A stretch of DNA of 64,000 nucleotides from Salinicola tamaricis (GCF_003006155.1 NZ_CP023559.1:1116001-1180000), one strand, 5' to 3'. Positions 8,338-19,649 are shown, counted from the first letter of the stretch. Numbers and translations are program-made. The notes: a model not told the origin generated them from the letters alone.

Positions 8338-11217
8338 TCAGGCAAAACGGCGTACCTCACCCGGGCCACCCGGCAGGTTGGCGATGGAGCGAGCCGAGAG
8401 CGTCGGATGCGCAGGGTCGGCCCCACGTCGGGACGCGCTCCCAACTGCGCTCGTCCTTATCGTAAGGGCTCAGACGCACCGCCAGCTTGAGCCCCTCGAG
8501 CTCGGTCGGCTGGGCATCGCCACCTTCGGCCAGCGGCGCCAGGGTCGCCTCGGAGGTGATCAGCACGAAACGCAGCTCGTCCTCGAAGCGCGACAGCAGC
8601 GCATGCAGCGCGTCATCGACGTAGAGCGTCACCTCGCTGTCCAGAGCACCCTTGATCACGCCCTCGTTGCGCGCCGCTTCGAGCTGCTTGTTGACCGCCT
8701 GCTTGACCTGGATCACCCGCTCCCAGAAGTCACGGTCCATCGCCGGCCTGTTCCGGCGGCAGTTAGTGGCATCCGCCGGCAGCGTGAACAGGCCGTCGTA
8801 GTAGGTCTCCAGGTGCACGCTCTCACCGCGCACGCCGGGGATGTTCTCGTAGATCTCCTCGGCGGTGAAGGCGAGGATCGGCGCGATCCAGCGCGCCAGC
8901 GCCTCGACGATATGGTAGAGCGCGGTCTGGCAGCTGCGGCGTGCCAGCGAGTCGGGCTGGGTGGTGTACTGGCGATCCTTGATGATATCCAGATAGAAAC
9001 CGCCCATGTCGCGGGCACAGAAGTCGTGCACCTGCTGGTAGACGTCGCGGAAACGGTACTCGGCATAGGCGCGCTCGATGCGTGCCTGCAGCACGCGGCG
9101 CGGTCCACCGCCCAGCGGTCGAGCGCCAGCATGGCGTCGCTTGAGACCGCATGCGCGGCCGGGTCGAAGCCATTCAAGTTGGCGAGCAAAAAGCGCGAGG
9201 TGTTGCGGATACGCCGGTAGACGTCGGCGGTGCGCTTGAGGATCTCGTCAGAGACCGCCTCTCGCCGGAGTAGTCGGTGGAGGCGACCCACAGGCGCAGG
9301 ATGTCGGCGCCCAGCTTGTCCATCACCTGCTGCGGTGCGACCACGTTGCCCAGCGACTTGGACATCTTCCGGCCCTTCTCGTCGACGGTGAAGCCGTGGG
9401 TCAGCAGCGCCTTGTAGGGAGCGTGGCCGTCGATGGCGCTGCCAGTGAGCAGCGACGAGTGGAACCAGCCGCGGTGCTGATCCGAGCCTTCGAGATAGAG
9501 ATCGGCCCGCGGCCCGATGTCGTGACCAAGTGAGTCGTGACCGAGCGGGTGCGAGCCGCGCAGCACGTGCCAGTGGGTGGTACCAGAGTCGAACCACACG
9601 TCGAGCGTATCGGTGACCTTGTCGTAGTCGGCGGCCTCGTCACCCAGCAACTCACTGGGGTCGAGCTTGAACCAGGCATCGATCCCCTCGACCTCGACGC
9701 GGCTTGCCACCGCCTCCATCAGCTCGACGGTGCGCGGATGCAGCTCACCGCTGGCCTTGTGCAGGAAGAACGGGATCGGCACACCCCAGTTGCGCTGGCG
9801 CGAGATGCACCAGTCGGGGCGGTTGGCGATCATGCTGTGCAGCCGCGCCTTACCCCAGGCGGGAATGAAGTCGGTCGCCTCGACGCCCGCCAGCGCCGTT
9901 TCACGCAGCGTTCGGCCGTCAGGCCCCTGGCGATCCATGCCGACGAACCACTGCGCCGTGGCGCGGTAGATCACCGGCGTCTTGTGGCGCCAGCAGTGCA
10001 TGTAGCTGTGGGTGATCTTCTCGTGGGCCAATAGCACGCCCGCCTCATCGAGGGCGGTGACGATCTGCGGGTTGGCCTTCCAGATCATCTGGCCGCCGAA
10101 CAGCGCCAGATCATCGACATAGACGCCGTTGCTCTGCACCGGATTGAGGATCTCGTCGAAGTCCATGCCGTAAGCGCGGCAGGTAACGAAGTCATCCTCC
10201 CCGTAGGCCGGCGCCGAGTGCACGATGCCGGTGCCCGCGCCCAGCTCGACGTAGTCGGCCAGGTAGAGCGGCGAACGCCGCGCGTAGCCGGCGTCGACCG
10301 CGGCCAGCGGATGCTCGAAGGCGATGTGTTCCAGGCTCGCCCCGGGCGCGGTGGGAGCGTCTCGCCTGCGAGCGCATAGCGCGCAAGACAGCTCTCCACC
10401 AGCTCCTCGGCCAGCAGCAGCAGGCGCTCGCCAGTATCGACCAAGGCGTAGGTGAACTCCGGGTGTACGTTCAACGCCTGGTTGGCCGGATGGTCCACGG
10501 CGTGGTGGTCCAGATCACCGCGCTGGCCGGCTTGGGCAGCGCGTCGAGGCCGAAGGCCGCGGCCAGCGCCTCGGGTTGGGCACAGGGGAAGGCGACGTCG
10601 ATCGCATCGGACTGCTTGTCCTGATACTCGACCTCCGCCTCGGCCAGCGCCGAGCCGCAGTCGAAGCACCAGTTGACCGGCTTGAGCCCCTTGAACACAT
10701 AGCCCCCCTTGACCATCTCGGCCAGGGCCCGGATCTCGCCCGCCTCGTTGGCGAAGTTCATGGTCAGGTAGGGGTGTTCCCAGTCGCCCTGGACGCCGAG
10801 GCGCACGAAGCCCTCTTTCTGCACCTCCACTTGAGCGGCGGCATACTCGCGGCACAGCGCGCGCGCCTGGTCGGCGGGTAGATGCTTGCCGTGGGTGGTC
10901 TCTACCTTGTGCTCGATGGGCAGGCCGTGGCAGTCCCAGCCGGGCACGTAAGGGGCTCGAAACCGGCCAGGTTCTTCGACCTGACGATGAAGTCCTTGAG
11001 CAGCTTGTTGACCGCATGACCGATGTGAATGCTGCCGTTGGCGTAGGGAGGGCCATCGTGGAGCACGAAGCGCTCGCGTCCACGGCGCGTCTCACGCAGC
11101 TTGGCGTAGAGGCGCAGATCGTTCCACTGCGCGATGCGGCCCGGCTCGCGCCGGCGGGTTGCCGCGCATGGGGAAATCGGTCGAGGGCAGATTCAGCGTG
11201 TGCTTGTAGTCGCTCAT
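8338..11217 (-). CDS. ileS: Isoleucyl-tRNA synthetase (multiple frameshifts)
   Basis: About 960 residues, class Ia synthetase charging tRNA-Ile. Start ATG at 11217 ([20 protein letters not shown]). The HIGH motif lies in [16 protein letters not shown]; further on are [23 protein letters not shown], the CP1 editing region, [14 protein letters not shown] and KMSKSLGN. The frame changes near 11158, 10960, 10490, 10360, 9258, 9100, 8425 and 8412. Most sites are explained by one lost base, for example CCC to CC at WTIPANQA. The last frame ends [13 protein letters not shown] at 8338. The C-terminal module keeps the shape of the zinc finger but lacks all four cysteines (see findings). It sits between ribF and lspA. 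Confidence 0.9.
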
Positions 11218-11265
11218 GGTGTTTTCGGTTCGCTCAGGGCTGTGTGCGTGTCGCTCGGGCTGTTG

Positions 11266-11322
11266 TCATACCGCTCAAGGCTGTGGTCATACCGCTCAAG
11301 GCTGTGGTCATACCGCTGGAGT
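11266..11322. repeat. 21-bp direct repeat in the ribF-ileS gap
   Basis: The unit TCATACCGCTCAAGGCTGTGG occurs at 11266-11286 and 11287-11307, and the next copy starts at 11308 and degenerates after CCGCT. Weaker related units (CGCTCAGGGCTGTG, CGCTCGGGCTGTTG) lie just before, at 11230-11265. The repeat fills much of the 115-nt space between the ribF stop and the ileS start. Confidence 0.8.
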
Positions 11323-11332
11323 GCCGGGCCGT

Positions 11333-12557
11333 TCACTCATCCGTGCGCGGATCGCGCGCCGGGCCCGGGGGCGAGTCGGCCACCGCGGCCTCGTGCGGCA
11401 GCGGCGCCGAGGCCAACGGGAAGCGTGCCGCTGGCGGCGCTAGACTGGCCAGGCCGGCGGTATCCGTGGTCGGCGCATCCGGCGTGGCGGCAGGCGCCTG
11501 ATCGCTAGTTGGCGCGGCTTCGGGCGCCTGATCGCTAGTTGGCGCGGCTTCGGGCGCCTGATCGCTAGCTGGCGCGGCTTCGGGCGCCTGATCACTAGTT
11601 GGCGCGGCCTCGGGTGCCTGAAAATAGCGCCGCGCCTGATCCAGGTCGTGATGGATCTGCGTCACCAGGGTGTCGAAATCGGCGAACTTGGTCTCGCCGC
11701 GCAGCCGCGCGCAGGGCACCACGCTGAGCGATTCGCCGTAGAGATCGAGCTGGCGATCGAGCACGTGGACCTCGAGCATCGGCTGATGCGCGCCGACGGT
11801 CGGCCGCCAGCCGATATTGGCCACACTCGGCGTCCAGCTGCCGTCGGGCAGCCGAGTGGCGCAGGCAAACACCCCGCGCAGCGCCAGCGGACGCCGGGTC
11901 AGCGGAATGTTGGCGGTGGGCACGCCGATGGTGCGGCCGAGCTGCCGGTCACGCACCACCCGCCCCTGGAAGGCAAAGGGGCGTCCCAGCATGCGCGCCG
12001 CCTGACAGAAGTTGCCGCTGGCCAGCAGGGTGCGCACGCGGGTGCTCGAGACGCGCTCGTCGTCGAGGGTGAAGGTGCGGGTATGCTCGACGGCAAAGCC
12101 GCGCTCGCGCCGACCGCTTCGAGCAGGGCGAAATCGCCAGCCCGATCGCAGCCGAAGCGGAAGTCGTCCCCACACCCAGATGGCGTACGCGCAGCCCGTC
12201 GATCAACACGCGCTCGATGAACTGGCGCGCGGTGAGGCTGCGCAGGGCGTCGTTGAACGGCAGGCAGAGGATGCGATCGGCGCCGTGGGCGGCCAACAGC
12301 TCGACCTTGTCGCGCAGTCGGGTCAGCCGTGGCGGGGCCTGGTCACCGGCGAAGTATTCCCGCGGCTGGGGCTCGAAGATCACCACCGTGACCGGCAGCC
12401 CGGCACTGCGCGACAGCGACTTCAACTGCTCGAGAATCGCCTGGTGGCCGCGGTGCACGCCATCGAAGTTGCCGATGGTGGCGACACACTCGCGCGGCGC
12501 ACCGCTACGGGTGGCGCCACCGGCGGGCAGATTGTGCAAGCCTCGAATCAGTTCCAT
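11333..12557 (-). CDS. ribF: Bifunctional riboflavin kinase/FAD synthetase RibF with long C-terminal tail
   Basis: Makes FMN and then FAD. The N-terminal adenylyltransferase part has TIGNFDGVHRGHQAIL and VVIFEPQPREYFAG; the flavokinase part has GRTIGVPTANIPL, GVFACAT, SVANIGWRPTVG, LEVHVLDR and YGESLSV. Start ATG at 12557. Frame breaks near 12165 (GVG-DDFRFGCDRAG expected) and near 12110 are single lost bases. The usual protein ends near QIHHDLDQARRYF. Here about 95 further residues follow, beginning with four copies of a ten-residue APEAAPTSDQ unit and then an Ala/Pro/Thr-rich stretch. The total of about 408 residues is roughly 100 longer than typical RibF. Confidence 0.88.
11494..11613. repeat. 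30-bp tandem repeat (4 copies) inside ribF
   Basis: Four head-to-tail copies of a 30-bp unit (11494-11523, 11524-11553, 11554-11583, 11584-11613) and a partial fifth. Copies differ at one to three positions. Because 30 is a multiple of three, the array encodes the repeated decapeptide APEAAPTSDQ in frame in the RibF tail. Confidence 0.9.
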
Positions 12558-12658
12558 AGAGTCCGTTCCCGTGTCAACGCGGGCCGCGCGGCGGCGATAG
12601 ACGAAAGCGCCAGCCGCCGACGCCAGGTGCTTCATTATACCCGCCCCGTGCCAGCCCA

Positions 12659-14263
12659 TCAGCCGTGCAGCCGGAAGTGTCTCAGGCGCACACCGGTCAG
12701 CGCCAGCCACACGAAGTAGAGCGTCGCGCCACCGGCCACCAGCGCCAGCAGGCAGCCCACGCGACGCGGCGCATGCCAGGCGGTCCACTGGTGCCAGTCG
12801 GGAGTCAGCCACCACAGCCCGAGTGCCATCAGCGTGCAGCCGCCGACCACCTGGAACGCGTAGCGCCCCCAGCCCGGCTGGAAGCGCAGCACGCCCTGGC
12901 GATGCAGCCCACGCCCGAGCAGCCCGGCGTTGAGAAACGCCGACAGCGCCGTCGCCAGCGCCAGCCCGGCATGCGCCAGCGGCACGATCAGGGCCAGGTT
13001 CATCACCATGTTGGCGACCATCGCCACGATCCCGATCTTGACCGGGGTCTTGGTGTCCTGGCGGGCAAAGTAGCCCGGGGCGAGCACCTTGATCAGCATG
13101 AACGCGAGCAGCCCCAGCGCATAGGCGCGCAGGCTGCGCGCCGCCATCACCACGTCGTGGTCGGTCATTGCCCCGTAGTGGAACAGGCTCACCAGCGGCT
13201 CGGCCAGCAGCACCAGCGCCAGCGCCGCCGGCAGCCCGATCAGCAGCACCATGCGCAGCGCCCAGTCGAGCATCGCGCGAAGTGCTCGCGCGACTGCTCG
13301 GCGTGGCGCTTGGAGAGCGCCGGCAGGATCACCGTGGCGATGGCGATGCCGAACACCCCCAGCGGCAGCTCCACCAGACGGTCGGAGTAGTAGAGCCAGG
13401 AGACGCTGCCGGAGACCAGGAAAGAGGCAAGCACGGTATCCAGCAGCAAATTGATCTGCGACACCGAGACCCCGAACAGCGCCGGTGTCATCAACCTGAG
13501 GATGCGTCGGACCCCGGGATGACGAAAACCGAGCCGCGGCCGTGGCATCAGCCCCAGCCGGAACAGGAACGGCAGCTGGAACAGCAGTTGCGCCGCACCA
13601 GCGATCAGTACCCCCCAGGCCAACCCAGCGCCGGGTCGCTCACCCAGGGCGTCAGCCATAGCGCGGCGCCGATCAGGCACAGGTTGAGCAGCACCGGGGT
13701 GAAGGCGGGATCGCGAAGCGCTCCCAAGTGTTGAGCACGCTGCCGGCGAAGGCGGTCAGCGAGATCAGCAGCAGATAGGGAAAGGTCAGCCGCAGCATCT
13801 CGGCGGTGAGCGCGAGCTTGCCCGGGTCGGCCTTGAAGCCCGGTGCGAATAGCCACACCAGCCAGGGCGCGGCGGCGATCGCCAGGGCGGTGATCAGCGC
13901 CAGCACCACGCTCAGGCTGCCGGAGACCGCATCCAGCAGTTCGCGCACCTCGGCCCGGGTACGCTGGGTGGCATACTCTGAGAGCACCGGCACGAAGGCC
14001 TGGTTGAAGGCACCCTCGGCGAACAGCCGGCGCATGAAGTTGGGAATCTTGAAGGCGACGAAGAACGCATCCGCGCCGCTACCCCCCAGCAGAGTGGCGA
14101 TCACCACGTCGCGCACCAGCCCCAGCACCCGGGAGAGCAGCGTCATTACGCTCACCACCATCCCCGAGCGCAGCAGGCCACCGCGGGTGACCGGCGTCGC
14201 CGTGCCAGCGGTGGCCGCTTCCGCCAGCGCCTCGGATTCGCGCTTGCGCGTCTGTCTACTCAT
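12659..14263 (-). CDS. murJ: Lipid II flippase MurJ (three frameshifts)
   Basis: Polytopic inner-membrane protein (MOP superfamily) that flips lipid II for peptidoglycan synthesis. The first frame (14263 onward) carries LSRVLGLVRDVVIATLLG, DAFFVAFKIPNFMRRLFAEG and AFNQAFVPVLSEY, the MurJ signature. It continues after shifts near 13715, 13615 and 13275 with FTPVLLNLCLIGAALWL, FGVSVSQINLLLDTVLASFL, VSWLYYSDRLVELPLGVFGI and KVLAPGYFARQDTKTPVKIG. The full span equals about 534 residues, the family length. It lies downstream of rpsT and upstream of ribF. Confidence 0.9.
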
Positions 14264-14320
14264 GCCGCCTCGTCATGCGCTCGCGCCCGTGATATGCACC
14301 CTATCCAGCCACCTCGACGG

Positions 14321-14427
14321 CCGGAGGGTGACCGCCAGGGATGGCCGGTCACTGCAACCTGCCGGGAGCCGGTTGCGACGTCGCTCCGCGACGGCCCGGA
14401 GGGTGACCGCCAAGGATGGCCGGTCAC
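14321..14427. repeat. Four-hairpin intergenic repeat element, copy A
   Basis: About 107 bp between murJ and rpsT, composed of successive inverted repeats: GTGACCGCCAGGGATGGC with CGGTCAC; GCAACC with GGTTGC around CCGGGAG; CGTCGC with GCGACG; and a second GTGACCGCCAAGGATGGC with CGGTCAC. The first and last hairpins are near-identical direct copies. The same four-part architecture recurs at 44683-44777, in both cases directly before an A-run and a terminator hairpin. It is coding in no conserved way. Confidence 0.7.
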
Positions 14428-14454
14428 AAAAAACCGGCCGAAGCCGGTTTTTTT
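14428..14454 (-). terminator. Rho-independent terminator after rpsT (bidirectional)
   Basis: Stem ACCGGC (14433-14438), loop CGAA, stem GCCGGT (14443-14448), flanked by six A on the left and seven T on the right. It can stop transcription on either strand and lies 17 nt past the rpsT stop. Confidence 0.85.
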
Positions 14455-14471
14455 CATCAAGCGCGTCCGGC

Positions 14472-14738
14472 TCAGGCAGCCAGCGCCTTAATTCGCTTGT
14501 TCAAGCGGCTCTTGATGCGCGCAGCCTTCTTCTTGGAGAAGGCGTCCTTGTCGGCGATGCGGTCGATGACCGGCTGCGCGGCCTGGAACTCGCTGTTGGC
14601 CTGGGCCTGGTCGCCGGCCTGGATCGCCTTGATCACGCGCTTGATATAAGTGCGGACCATGGAACGCTGACTGGCGTTGTGCTTGCGGCGGTCTTCCGCC
14701 TGACGTGCGCGCTTGCGCGCTTGCTTAGTATTCGCCAC
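14472..14738 (-). CDS. rpsT: 30S ribosomal protein S20
   Basis: 88 residues, VANTKQARKRARQ at the start and LNKRIKALAA at the end, the standard S20 helical protein that binds 16S rRNA. The start is GTG at 14736-14738, preceded by AAGGAG with six-base spacing. A longer in-frame ATG start is rejected because it precedes this site and does not match the family N-terminus. A non-AUG start is common for rpsT. Confidence 0.95.
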   Translation of the reverse strand: MANTKQARKRARQAEDRRKHNASQRSMVRTYIKRVIKAIQAGDQAQANSEFQAAQPVIDRIADKDAFSKKKAARIKSRLNKRIKALAA

Positions 14739-14949
14739 CGTCGACTCCTTGGAGATGTTGACAGTCAATTCTGTAAGTAGATCACCCAGGACAGCCCCGA
14801 AACCGCTTCAGGCAATCCTGAATGAGTCGGCCGATCTTGCTGCTGCGCTTCGTGAGAAGCGAAGCCGACCGTCGTTTCCGACAGTCTTTCACGGGCCATG
14901 TCTGAGAGGATGCGGGATTCTATCACAACGACTTTGCGCGACACCAGCC
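14739..14949 (-). promoter_or_regulatory. rpsT promoter/leader region
   Basis: 211 bp between proB and rpsT. On the minus strand a TAGAAT -10-like box lies at 14917-14922, which would give a leader of about 170 nt. The leader contains a GCTTCG/CGAAGC hairpin near 14850-14868 and a TTGACAGTCAA palindrome at 14758-14768 just upstream of the ribosome-binding site. No good -35 was found. A regulatory role of these structures is inference. Confidence 0.35.
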
Positions 14950-16089
14950 TCACAGCACCACGAGATTGTCGCGGTGAATCAGCTCCGGGGCCTCGACATA
15001 GCCCAGAATCTCACCGATGCGCTGGCTCGGTTGGCCCACCAGACGCTGGGCATCACCGCTTGCATAGTTGACCAAGCCCTTGGCCACCCGCGCACCCTGC
15101 TCGTCGACGCAGACCACCATGTCACCACGCCGGAACTGGCCCTCGACTCGCTTCACCCCCACCGGCAACAAGCTCGAGCCGTGGCTGCGCAGCACCTTGA
15201 CCGCACCGGCATCGAGGGTCAGCGTGCCGCGCACCTGCAGCTGCCCGGCGAGCCAGCGCTTGCGCGCCGCCAGCGGCGCATGCAGCGGCTTGAGCAGCGT
15301 GCCCAGCGCCTCGCCCTCGAGCAGTCGGGTCAGCACCTGCGGCTGACGCCCGCTGGCGATCGCGGTTACGGCGCCAGAGCGCGCCGCCAGCCGCGCCGCG
15401 CGCAGCTTGGTCGCCATGCCCCCGCGCCCCAGCACGCCGCCACCACCGGCCACCGCGTCGAGCGCGGCATCGTCGGCCTCGGCCTCGGCGATCAATCGGG
15501 CTGACGGCTCGTGACGCGGATCGGCATCATAGAGCCCCTCCTGGTCGGTCAGGATCAAGAGCGCATCGGCCTCGAGCAGGTTGGCGACCAGCGCCCCCAG
15601 CGTGTCGTTGTCACCGAAACGGATCTCATCGGTGACGACGGTGTCGTTCTCGTTGATCACCGGGACCACGCCGAGCGCCACCAAGGTGCGCAGCGCCGAG
15701 CGCGCATTGAGATAGCGCTTGCGGTTGGAGAGGTCGTCATGGGTCAACAGCACCTGAGCGCTGCGCAGGCCGTGGCGGGCGAAGTGGTTCTCGTAGCACT
15801 GCGACAGCCCACTCTGCCCCACCGCGGCGGCGGCCTGCAGCTCGTGCACCGCGCTCGGCCGGGCATGCCAGCCGAGCCGCACCATACCCTCGGCGATCGA
15901 GCCCGAGGAGACCAGCACTACCTCGACCCCGCGCTGGTGCAGCGCGGCCATCTGGTCGACCCAGCCGCCGATGGCGGCATCGTCGAGGCCACGCCCATCG
16001 TTGGTCAGCAGCGCGCTGCCGATCTTGACCACGACCCGCCGCGCCGCCGCCAGCGATGCTCGCCCCAGTTCCCGCTCCGCCGTCATCAC
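14950..16089 (-). CDS. proB: Glutamate 5-kinase ProB
   Basis: 379 residues, intact. First step of proline synthesis from glutamate. The amino-acid kinase domain has [59 protein letters not shown] and [12 protein letters not shown]-terminal PUA domain follows (about 275-365, [20 protein letters not shown] to [13 protein letters not shown]). It follows obg in the rplU-rpmA-obg-proB order common in gammaproteobacteria. Proline also serves osmotic balance, which fits a halophile, but nothing in the sequence shows osmoregulation. Confidence 0.95.
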   Translation of the reverse strand: MMTAERELGRASLAAARRVVVKIGSALLTNDGRGLDDAAIGGWVDQMAALHQRGVEVVLVSSGSIAEGMVRLGWHARPSAVHELQAAAAVGQSGLSQCYENHFARHGLRSAQVLLTHDDLSNRKRYLNARSALRTLVALGVVPVINENDTVVTDEIRFGDNDTLGALVANLLEADALLILTDQEGLYDADPRHEPSARLIAEAEADDAALDAVAGGGGVLGRGGMATKLRAARLAARSGAVTAIASGRQPQVLTRLLEGEALGTLLKPLHAPLAARKRWLAGQLQVRGTLTLDAGAVKVLRSHGSSLLPVGVKRVEGQFRRGDMVVCVDEQGARVAKGLVNYASGDAQRLVGQPSQRIGEILGYVEAPELIHRDNLVVL

Positions 16090-16134
16090 TTCGCCCTCCG
16101 CCTCTCATTGGCACCGCGCCGGCCCCGCCAGGGA

Positions 16135-17361
<1,227 letters not shown>

Positions 17362-17515
17362 TTATGTCCCGAACGAACGCCCTTGCCACTGCGAACACAC
17401 TTGCTACTGCGCCGCCTTGCCATCTCAAGCCCCGTTACCGCTGCAACCACCGAGAGACCTCGGCGCGCTCAACGGCCCGACGCCACGACGGATGTCGCCA
17501 GTACCGGCAGGGTAC

Positions 17516-17540
17516 AAAAAGCCCCGCCTGAGCGGGGCTT
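17516..17540 (-). terminator. Terminator after rpmA
   Basis: The hairpin AAGCCCCGC-CTGA-GCGGGGCTT is followed on the minus strand by five T (complement of 17516-17520). It lies 22 nt past the rpmA stop and partly separates rplU-rpmA from obg. Confidence 0.85.
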
Positions 17541-17562
17541 CTTCAGCAGCGTTCGTGAGGTC

Positions 17563-17820
17563 TCAGGCGGAGACTACGCTCACGAACTTGCGGTTCTTCG
17601 GGCCTTTCTGTTCGAACTTGATCACACCATCGGTGAGCGCGAACAGCGTGTGGTCCTTACCGATGCCCACACCGGTGCGGCCGGCTGGAACTTGGTGCCG
17701 CGCTGGCGCACGATGATTGCCAGGGGCGGCTTTCTGCCCGCCGAACAGCTTGACGCCCAGGCGTTTCGATTCTGAATCGCGACCGTTACGCGTACTACCA
17801 GCGGCCTTTTTATGTGCCAT
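17563..17820 (-). CDS. rpmA: 50S ribosomal protein L27 (compensated frameshifts)
   Basis: 85 codons, the normal L27 length, starting [20 protein letters not shown] and ending [12 protein letters not shown]...KFVSVVSA. The middle reads [18 protein letters not shown], which is not L27. In the next frame the same DNA reads [12 protein letters not shown], the conserved core. A pair of opposite indels near 17735 and 17685 is therefore likely. L27 sits near the peptidyl transferase centre. It is 32 nt downstream of rplU. Confidence 0.92.
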   Translation of the reverse strand: MAHKKAAGSTRNGRDSESKRLGVKLFGGQKAAPGNHRAPARHQVPAGRTGVGIGKDHTLFALTDGVIKFEQKGPKNRKFVSVVSA

Positions 17821-17852
17821 GGTGAATACCTCTCTCTGGGGGAACGATCCGC

Positions 17853-18164
17853 TTAGGCGGAGATTCCGGTGATCTTGACTTCAGTGAACCACTGACGGTG
17901 GCCCTGACGCTTCATGTGGTGCTTGCGGCGACGGAACTTGATGATGTGAACCTTCTCGCCGCGGCCGTGGGAGACGATCTCCGCGGCCACCTTGGCACCC
18001 TCGACCAGCGGCGCGCCGACCTTGACGTCGTCGCCGTCGGCAACCAGCAGAACCTGGTCGAATTCCAGGGTCTCGCCAGTCGCGATCTCGAGCTTCTCGA
18101 GCTTCAGCGTCTGGCCTTCCTGGACGCGGTATTGCTTACCGCCACTCTTGATTACAGCGTACAT
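17853..18164 (-). CDS. rplU: 50S ribosomal protein L21
   Basis: 103 residues, [20 protein letters not shown] to [15 protein letters not shown], standard L21 length. The ATG at 18164 has GGAGAG just upstream; the longer frame to 18212 is rejected because it does not match the family start. L21 binds 23S rRNA domain I. It is the first gene of rplU-rpmA, transcribed from the promoter at 18383-18411. Confidence 0.95.
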   Translation of the reverse strand: MYAVIKSGGKQYRVQEGQTLKLEKLEIATGETLEFDQVLLVADGDDVKVGAPLVEGAKVAAEIVSHGRGEKVHIIKFRRRKHHMKRQGHRQWFTEVKITGISA

Positions 18165-18382
18165 GGAATCTCTCCGGGCCCGCGTCGGGCTATCAGCGCA
18201 GTCGGGCAACAAACTTCAGTCCGGCCCCAACCGTTGGGCCAAGTGCGTCGACTCGTCGAGGACAGCCGTGAAGCCGTACCTCACCAGCGGGTCATAGCGT
18301 GACCGGTGCTCTTCGAGACCTGCGTCGAGTGGTGCCCCTTCCGGCAACCATCTAACAGGGAGCGTGACGAGTCGGGTCGCGG

Positions 18383-18411
18383 ATTATAGCGATTGCGCCT
18401 GCCCGGAGCAA
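18383..18411 (-). promoter_or_regulatory. Sigma70 promoter of rplU-rpmA
   Basis: On the minus strand TTGCTC (18406-18411) and TATAAT (18383-18388) are separated by 17 bp. The leader to rplU would be about 210 nt. It is divergent from the ispB promoter in the 366-bp gap 18165-18530, which holds no convincing gene. Confidence 0.75.
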
Positions 18412-18430
18412 GCACCCGCCCGGGCGCGGC

Positions 18431-18459
18431 TTGACGCACTTCGGGGCGCCACCTAGCAT
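18431..18459 (+). promoter_or_regulatory. Sigma70 promoter of ispB
   Basis: TTGACG (18431-18436), 17-bp spacer, TAGCAT (18454-18459). It would give a leader of about 65 nt to the ispB ATG at 18531. Confidence 0.65.
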
Positions 18460-18530
18460 AGCCGCTCACGTCGCCTCTCGGCCCCGGGGCTTCGAGCGGC
18501 CCACCCGAATCCCCCTGTGACAAGCCGATC

Positions 18531-19505
18531 ATGCAATCCAACGCTGCATCCATCCATGCGGCGGTGGCTGAGGACTTCGCCGCCGTCAATCGCACGATCC
18601 TCAGTCAACTGGCATCGCGCATCCCGCTGGTCGAAACCATCGGCCAGTACATCATCGAAAGCGGTGGCAAGCGCCTGCGCCCGCTGCTGGTGCTGCTCGC
18701 GGCTCGCGCCCTCGACTACCGCGGCGACCGCCACATCACCCTGGCCACGCTGATCGAGTTCATGCACACCTCGACCCTGCTGCACGACGACGTGGTCGAT
18801 GAGTCGAGCCGGCGGCGTGGCAAGGCCACCGCCAACGAGACCTGGGGCAACGCGCCTTCGGTGCTGGTCGGCGACTTCCTCTATTCGCGCTCGTTCCAGA
18901 TGATGGTGGAAGTCGGCTCGATGCGCATCATGCAGGTGCTCTCCGGGGCGACCTGCGTGATCGCCGAGGGCGAAGTCCAGCAGCTCACCAATATCGGCAA
19001 TGCCGATATCGAGGAGTCGGACTACTTCGACACCATCCAGGGCAAGACCGCGATGCTGTTCGAGGCGGCCTCCCACAGCGGCGCGATCCTGGCCGAGGCG
19101 GACCCCGACGCCGAGCGCGCACTCAAGCTCTACGGCCGCTATCTGGGGCTGGCCTTCCAGCTGATCGACGATCTGCTCGACTACCAGGGCGATGCCGAGA
19201 CCATGGGCAAGAACGTCGGCGACGATCTCGCCGAGGGCAAGCCGACGCTGCCGCTGATCCACGCCATGCGCCAGGGTACCCCGGCGCAGGCGGCACTGAT
19301 TCGTCAGGCGATCACCGATGGCGGCCTCGAGCGGCTCGACGAGGTGCTGGCGATCGTGCGCGAGACCGGCGCCCTCGAATACACCCAGCGTCGTGCCGAA
19401 GAGATGGCCGCCAAGGCGCGCGATCAGCTCGCGCTGCTCGCGCCCAGCGCCTACCGCGAGAGCATGGAGACGTTGACCCGCATCGCCGTCGAACGCCAGG
19501 TGTGA
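18531..19505 (+). CDS. ispB: Octaprenyl diphosphate synthase IspB
   Basis: 324 residues, intact. Trans-prenyltransferase extending FPP with IPP to make the ubiquinone side chain. First aspartate-rich motif HDDVVDESSRRRG (about residues 82-94), second LIDDLLDYQGD (about 210-220), plus the GGKRLRPLLVL substrate segment. Most gammaproteobacteria have it divergent from rplU-rpmA, as here. The ATG at 18531 lacks a strong Shine-Dalgarno site. Confidence 0.93.
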   Translation: MQSNAASIHAAVAEDFAAVNRTILSQLASRIPLVETIGQYIIESGGKRLRPLLVLLAARALDYRGDRHITLATLIEFMHTSTLLHDDVVDESSRRRGKATANETWGNAPSVLVGDFLYSRSFQMMVEVGSMRIMQVLSGATCVIAEGEVQQLTNIGNADIEESDYFDTIQGKTAMLFEAASHSGAILAEADPDAERALKLYGRYLGLAFQLIDDLLDYQGDAETMGKNVGDDLAEGKPTLPLIHAMRQGTPAQAALIRQAITDGGLERLDEVLAIVRETGALEYTQRRAEEMAAKARDQLALLAPSAYRESMETLTRIAVERQV

Positions 19506-19649
19506 CGCGCCCAAGCCGAGGGGCGTGACCAGTCAACTAGGCTATCGTTCGTACTTGCCGCGAGCGCCTACCTGACACTCCGCGGCGGGCGTCTGAAAAG
19601 ACAGCGCTGAACGCCGCGGTCGTGCCAGAGAGAGTTGCAAAAGAAGGGG

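Noticed and set aside
7778-11217. lspA, ileS and neighbours as pseudogenes
   Set aside because: All domains are present, single-base corrections restore full family length, and the genes are essential. Sequence errors explain the breaks better.
11494-11613. CRISPR-like regular repeat
   Set aside because: The copies are directly adjacent with no spacers, and the unit is in frame within ribF, so it is a coding tandem repeat.
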